From Bryobacterales bacterium (GTDB lineage: Bacteria; Acidobacteriota; Terriglobia; Bryobacterales; Bryobacteraceae): a stretch of DNA of 38,132 nucleotides. This document shows, in pieces, positions 34,382 through 38,132 of the stretch (position 1 is its first letter; each line of letters starts with the position of its first letter). A program made the translations under genes and the position numbers. Location: NCBI GenBank assembly GCA_026954325.1, contig JAIXKK010000113.1, forward strand, positions 1 to 38,132. The letters are read 5' to 3'. The notes under the pieces are model-generated. The model searched no databases. It saw nothing but the letters and a program-made list of their open reading frames with translations, and was not told where the DNA came from.

Positions 34382-35044
34382 ATGGAGGCAACACTGCCGA
34401 TCGTTGATCACAGCGTCGAGACCCGGCTGCTCGCCGGGCTTTCCAAGATCGCGCTGATTCTCAGACACCAGGGCTGGACCGAAGCAGGCGAACACGGCCT
34501 TACGCCGACTCAATCCCAGATCCTTTCCCTCCTCTGGAGCAGGCGTCCCACCGCTCTCGGAGTTTCCGAAGTCGCCGGGGAACTCGCGCTCACCAAACCC
34601 ACGGTGAGCGATTCGGTTTCCGCGCTCGTGCGTAAGGAACTCCTCCAAAAGGAGCGCTCCACCCGCGATGCCCGCGCCGTCGACCTGCGCCTCACTCCGC
34701 GCGGCGAGGACATCGCCGCGGGCTCCGCCGGATGGCCCGAATTTCTCACCTCCGCCGTCCGCTCCCTCAACCCCCGGGAGCAGGCCGTCTTCCTCCGCGG
34801 CCTCGTCAAGATGGTTCACTCCCTTCAGCAGCAGGGCTACGTCCCCGTCTCCCGCATGTGCGTCAACTGCGCCTCCTTCCAGCCCTTCCGCGATCCACAA
34901 AGCGAACAGCCGCACTTTTGCGAAGCGCTCAATACAACCATGGCCGATCATGCCCTCCGCCTCGATTGTCCCGAGTTCACCGCCGCCTCCGGTGAACAGC
35001 GCATTCTCACCTGGAACACCTTCGCCGCCGAGGACTTCGCGTGA
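34382..35044 (+). CDS. MarR family regulator with C-terminal four-cysteine motif
   Basis: This 220-residue protein has a MarR winged helix in residues 15-145 (recognition region ALTKPTVSDSVSALVRKEL, wing near STRDARAVDL). A C-terminal extension carries Cys160, Cys163, Cys180 and Cys196 in the order CVNC, FC, DC, suitable for a zinc or iron-sulphur site and possible redox sensing. The ATG at 34382 starts 1 nt after the preceding stop, with AAGGGG 10 nt upstream. Its stop overlaps the MOSC start (GTGA), so the two are co-expressed. Confidence 0.87.
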   Translation: MEATLPIVDHSVETRLLAGLSKIALILRHQGWTEAGEHGLTPTQSQILSLLWSRRPTALGVSEVAGELALTKPTVSDSVSALVRKELLQKERSTRDARAVDLRLTPRGEDIAAGSAGWPEFLTSAVRSLNPREQAVFLRGLVKMVHSLQQQGYVPVSRMCVNCASFQPFRDPQSEQPHFCEALNTTMADHALRLDCPEFTAASGEQRILTWNTFAAEDFA

Positions 35045-35697
35045 GCCTCATCGCCTCCATCCAAGTCGGCCTCGTCCGCTCCTACGGCCAACCCGGAGCC
35101 GCGAACCCTCAGGATCAACCCTGGACCACCGCAACCGCCAAGGACCGCGTCCCTGGCCCCATCTGGATGAGCCGCGATGGGCTCGCCGGAGACGAGCACG
35201 CCGATCTTCAACACCACGGCGGACCCGACAAAGCCGTCCTCGTCTACAGCGCAGATCACTATCCTCTTTGGCAAAATGAGATCTTCCCCCATCCGATCCC
35301 GCCTGGCGCCTTCGGGGAAAACTTCACCGTCTCCGGTCTGGCCGAACCCGATGTCTGCATCGGCGACATCTACTCCCTCGGAGCCACCGTCGTCCAGGTC
35401 AGCCAGCCTCGAAGGCCCTGCTGGAAACAGGCCCGCCGCTGGCGCATCCCCGATCTCGTCGTCCGTATGATCCAGACCTGCCGCCCCGGGTGGTACCTGC
35501 GCGTCCTCGAAGAAGGCTCCGTCCAATCCGGCAGCCGGCTCGAACTCCGCGAGCGCCCGCACCCCGCCTGGCCGGTCTCCCGCGCCCACCACGTCATGCA
35601 CTTTGAAAAGACCAACCCCGCCGCCGCCGCGGAACTCGCCGTGTGCGCCGCCCTCTCCGAATCCTGGAAATCTGAACTATTGAAGCGAACTCTTTAG
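35041..35697 (+). CDS. MOSC domain protein, YiiM-like
   Basis: This 218-residue protein matches the YiiM group of MOSC proteins, which bind or move sulphur and molybdenum cofactor groups and reduce N-hydroxylated compounds. Landmarks are GLAGDEHADLQHHGGPDKAV, PGAFGENFTVSGL and the conserved cysteine in QPRRPCWK. The GTG start overlaps the MarR stop. The last 21 bp overlap the convergent amidohydrolase gene. Confidence 0.92.
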   Translation: MSLIASIQVGLVRSYGQPGAANPQDQPWTTATAKDRVPGPIWMSRDGLAGDEHADLQHHGGPDKAVLVYSADHYPLWQNEIFPHPIPPGAFGENFTVSGLAEPDVCIGDIYSLGATVVQVSQPRRPCWKQARRWRIPDLVVRMIQTCRPGWYLRVLEEGSVQSGSRLELRERPHPAWPVSRAHHVMHFEKTNPAAAAELAVCAALSESWKSELLKRTL

Positions 35698-37374
35698 CCG
35701 CAGCACCTTGCCCGGCGTCGCCCCCGTCCATTTCTCCTGATCAATCGCCAACACCCCGTTCACCACCACGTAGGGCAGCCCCTCCGGAAACGATAGCGGC
35801 TTCACGAAACTCGCCGTGTCCTGAATCCGCTCCGGATCGAATACCACCAGGTCCGCCGCCATCCCAATCGCGATCCGCCCCCGGTCGTACAGCCGCAGCC
35901 GGTTGGCCGGAAGCGATGTCATCTTCCGTACCGCCGCCTCCAGACTGATCACCTTCACCTCCCTTACATACTTCGCCAATATCCGGGGAAACGTCCCGAA
36001 CGCCCGCGGATGCGCGCCTGTCGCGGTGTGAATATCCGTCGGCGGCGCATCCGTGCAGAAACTCACCCACTCCGTCCGCAGCGCCAGGTGCTTCTGCTCC
36101 TCGTTCATGCTCTTCGGATTCACGCTCGCCCCCTTCAACACCAGGTCGAAAAAGGCGTCCCACTCCCCTTTTTCCCAGATCCGCGCAATCTCCGCCACCG
36201 ATTTTCCTTCCAGCGCCTTGTCCTCCTGGCTCGACAACTGCGCCACCAGCACGTTGTCCCAATTCCGCCCGACGTGCTGATACCAGTTCTCCCAGTTGCT
36301 GGTCGTCTCCACTTCCTTCCGTATCCTCGCCCGCACTCCCGCATCCCGCAACGTATCGAGAAACGGCTTCGCCCCCTGCGCATAATAGTGAGGCGGAATG
36401 AACGACCCCAACCCGATTCCGTTGCGAATGTAAGGATAAATGTCCGCCGTCACATCCACGCCCCGACGCCGTGCTGCGCCGATCATGTCAATCGCCTTCC
36501 GCATCAATGGCCAGTTGCCCTCTCCCGCCGCTTTCAAGTGATAGATGTGCACCGGAACTCCCCCCTTCTCCCCTATCTCAATCGACTCCCGGATCGCATC
36601 CAGTACTTTCGAACTCTCGTTCCGCATGTGCGTCGAGTAGAACCCTCCATAGCGCCCCACCACCTTCGCCATTTCCACCAGTTCTTCCGTCTTCGCGTAC
36701 GTCCCCGGCGGATAAATCAGCGCCGTCGAAAAGCCCACTGCTCCCGCCCTCATCGCTTCGTCTACAAGTTGCCGCATCTGCTCCATCTGATTCGCCGTCG
36801 GAGCCACATCCTTGTCCCCAATCACGCATCGCCTCACCTGTGCCGCCCCCACGTTGTGCACCACGTTCAGCGCCATTCCCTTCTTCTCGAGCAGCGCGTT
36901 GTACTCCGCATAGCTCGACCAGCGGTATCCCTTTGCCGCCGCCTCCGCTGGAAACGTCGACGCCGTCTGCGGAGCCGCCGACCCGCCTTCCCCCGCCATG
37001 ATCGTCGTGATCCCTTGCCTCAGTTTGCTCGTGCCGCTCTCCGCATCCAGCAGCAGCGGGATACTGCTGGTTCCCATCATGTCGATGAACCCCGGCGCGA
37101 TCACCTCCCCGTGCAGTTGCAGCATCCGCCGCGCCGTTGCCCCGTCCAGCTTCCCAATGGCCTCAATCCTGCCGCCCATGATCCCGATATCCGCCTCATA
37201 CCAGGCATTCCCCGACCCGTCCACCACCCTTCCCCCCTTCAACAACAGGTCAAACTGCTGCGCCGGAAGCATCGTCGCGAGAAAAAAAACCGCCACATAG
37301 CGGCAAGCATGAAAGCCGGTATAAAGCTCTGCATAGTACCTGCCGATCTTGGTACTGGTTATGGAATCAATCAT
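35677..37374 (-). CDS. D-aminoacylase-like amidohydrolase, exported
   Basis: This 565-residue protein belongs to the N-acyl-D-amino-acid deacylase group of the amidohydrolase superfamily. It has a late signal-like segment (VAVFFLATMLPAQQ, 27-40). Retained metal-type residues are STHMRNE (His249), HIYHLK (His276, His279) and FCTDAPP. The usual GFIDxHTH segment reads GFIDMMGTSS (96-104) and the usual GNCG reads GEGG (128-131), so the HxH pair and the Cys are absent. AGGAG at 7 nt supports the ATG at 37374, although this places the start inside the divergent small membrane protein gene; a GTG at 37296 would start directly at the hydrophobic segment. Confidence 0.85.
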   Translation of the reverse strand: MIDSITSTKIGRYYAELYTGFHACRYVAVFFLATMLPAQQFDLLLKGGRVVDGSGNAWYEADIGIMGGRIEAIGKLDGATARRMLQLHGEVIAPGFIDMMGTSSIPLLLDAESGTSKLRQGITTIMAGEGGSAAPQTASTFPAEAAAKGYRWSSYAEYNALLEKKGMALNVVHNVGAAQVRRCVIGDKDVAPTANQMEQMRQLVDEAMRAGAVGFSTALIYPPGTYAKTEELVEMAKVVGRYGGFYSTHMRNESSKVLDAIRESIEIGEKGGVPVHIYHLKAAGEGNWPLMRKAIDMIGAARRRGVDVTADIYPYIRNGIGLGSFIPPHYYAQGAKPFLDTLRDAGVRARIRKEVETTSNWENWYQHVGRNWDNVLVAQLSSQEDKALEGKSVAEIARIWEKGEWDAFFDLVLKGASVNPKSMNEEQKHLALRTEWVSFCTDAPPTDIHTATGAHPRAFGTFPRILAKYVREVKVISLEAAVRKMTSLPANRLRLYDRGRIAIGMAADLVVFDPERIQDTASFVKPLSFPEGLPYVVVNGVLAIDQEKWTGATPGKVLRLKSSLQ

Positions 37375-37816
37375 CTGGATTCTCCTGCCCGTGTTTGTCG
37401 CCGCTGGTTCGGCGCTCCTGTCGTTCTATATTATGCAAGCACGGATGGAAGTTGCCATTGCCAGGGAACGTGAAGTCCTTGCCGCCGCTCAGGCCACGAT
37501 CACTTCCCAGGAAAAAGTGCTCGTCGAGAAGATCAAAGCTACCGAAGAGTCCGCCCGCCGCGAAAGCCTCAACGAATTCCTGGGCGATTTCCGAGTCGAG
37601 GAACGGCACTACATGAGAGAGAGCAAGTCCTTGTTTCTCAACAAGAAATCCATGATTCTCCAGGAACGTCTCTTCTTCCGCAATATCCCTCTCTCCAACT
37701 GGGTTGAGCATGAACTCACGGTCGAGGAAGGCGGAGACCTCGGCCAGTTAGCTACTGCTTGCTCCATCTTCAGCAAGACTCTCTCCGAGCCATCCGGCTC
37801 CAAGCTGCTCACCTAG
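37361..37816 (+). CDS. Single-TM protein with coiled coil, function unknown
   Basis: This 151-residue protein has an N-terminal TM helix (SIIWILLPVFVAAGSALLSF, residues 3-22) followed by a charged helix (MEVAIAREREVLAAAQATI, continuing to about residue 70) likely to form a coiled coil, then a C-terminal part with NKKSMILQERLFFRNIPLSN. I do not recognise the family. ATG 37361 is chosen; a TTG at 37349 could extend it by four residues. No Shine-Dalgarno is clear. Its first 14 bp overlap the divergent amidohydrolase start. Confidence 0.65.
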   Translation: MESIIWILLPVFVAAGSALLSFYIMQARMEVAIAREREVLAAAQATITSQEKVLVEKIKATEESARRESLNEFLGDFRVEERHYMRESKSLFLNKKSMILQERLFFRNIPLSNWVEHELTVEEGGDLGQLATACSIFSKTLSEPSGSKLLT

Positions 37817-38080
37817 ACCAGGGACTGGCAAAGCTCCCCGAATTTCGAGTGATCACAATCCAGGCGGAAGCTCAGCGCTAGCTGCCGGTATGCTCTTGGT
37901 TGCGGGCCTCGCCGACCGCGCTCCGCGACTGCTTGCTTTTGCCGCGCGAGTTCAACCGGTTCCGAAACCGCAGGTCGCGGTGTCGCAGCCGGAAACTGTC
38001 AACCCTCAACCGGCTCCCGGTCCTGGATCTCGACCGGACGAAGATGCGGGCGCGTCAGGGTCGTATCTCCATCATTCCAT

Positions 38081-38132
38081 TGGTCGGGGCGGGGCGATTT
38101 GAACGCCCGACCCCCTGCGCCCAAGGCAGGTG
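38081..38132 (-). tRNA. tRNA-Pro (TGG), 3' part only
   Basis: The window ends inside this gene. On the minus strand the anticodon arm CCTGC-CTTGGGC-GCAGG gives anticodon TGG, followed by T-arm GGGCG-TTCAAAT-CGCCC, acceptor strand CGCCCCG, discriminator A and encoded CCA. The 264 bp between it and the small membrane protein gene show nothing convincing. Confidence 0.93.

Noticed and set aside
37890..38102. Plus-strand frame of 70 codons at the window end
   Set aside because: It overlaps tRNA-Pro on the opposite strand and is low-complexity Pro, Ala and Gln sequence.

Overview
The window is a GC-rich bacterial chromosome segment. It most resembles an Acidobacteriota genome of the Bryobacterales/Solibacter kind. 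That placement is an inference from gene content: a PEP-CTERM surface protein, a PQQ dehydrogenase beside a CBM9-cytochrome c protein, a TonB receptor, and serine hydrolases together with a VanX-like domain. It also draws on the strong preference for C-ending codons. No 16S gene is present to confirm it. The genes are tightly packed, and many neighbours overlap by ATGA or GTGA.

Layout. 1-830 (-): 5' part of metK, with a good promoter and a leader of about 133 nt that can fold. 1109-1972 (-): PEP-CTERM protein with its own promoter and terminator. 2172-7432 (-): five-gene operon of an MBOAT acyltransferase, two SGNH hydrolase-like proteins, a DltC-like acyl carrier protein and a KAS III-like enzyme with Ser in place of the catalytic Cys. 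A GntR regulator lies just upstream (7496-8248). 8346-10178 (+): sialidase/LamG protein, tail to tail with hyuA (10106-12004, -). 12138-18288 (+): five overlapping genes for a LolD-like ATPase, FtsX-type permease, LolA-like protein, outer-membrane barrel and beta-lactamase-fold protein. 18330-19224 (+): broken AAA ATPase plus a TOPRIM-like partner, a probable defence remnant. 19376-20500 (+): lipoprotein and BON-domain protein. 20682-27508 (+): CBM9-dihaem cytochrome c, PQQ dehydrogenase, secreted PHP-like protein and TonB receptor.

27741-28930 (+): decayed restriction locus with a C5 methyltransferase fragment, an HNH endonuclease and Vsr. 29050-32071 (+): translation cluster of tRNA-Tyr, tRNA-Thr, tuf, tRNA-Trp, secE, nusG and rplK. 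The usual rplA-rplJ-rplL-rpoB do not follow. 32097-34380 (+): frameshifted serine hydrolase/VanX fusion. 34382-35697 (+): MarR regulator with four C-terminal cysteines, and a MOSC protein. 35677-37374 (-): D-aminoacylase-like amidohydrolase. 37361-37816 (+): small membrane protein. 38081-38132 (-): 3' part of tRNA-Pro.

The most interesting system is the 2172-7432 operon. It looks like a Dlt/Alg-type surface acylation machine in which a KAS III-like enzyme, rather than an adenylating ligase, may load the carrier protein.
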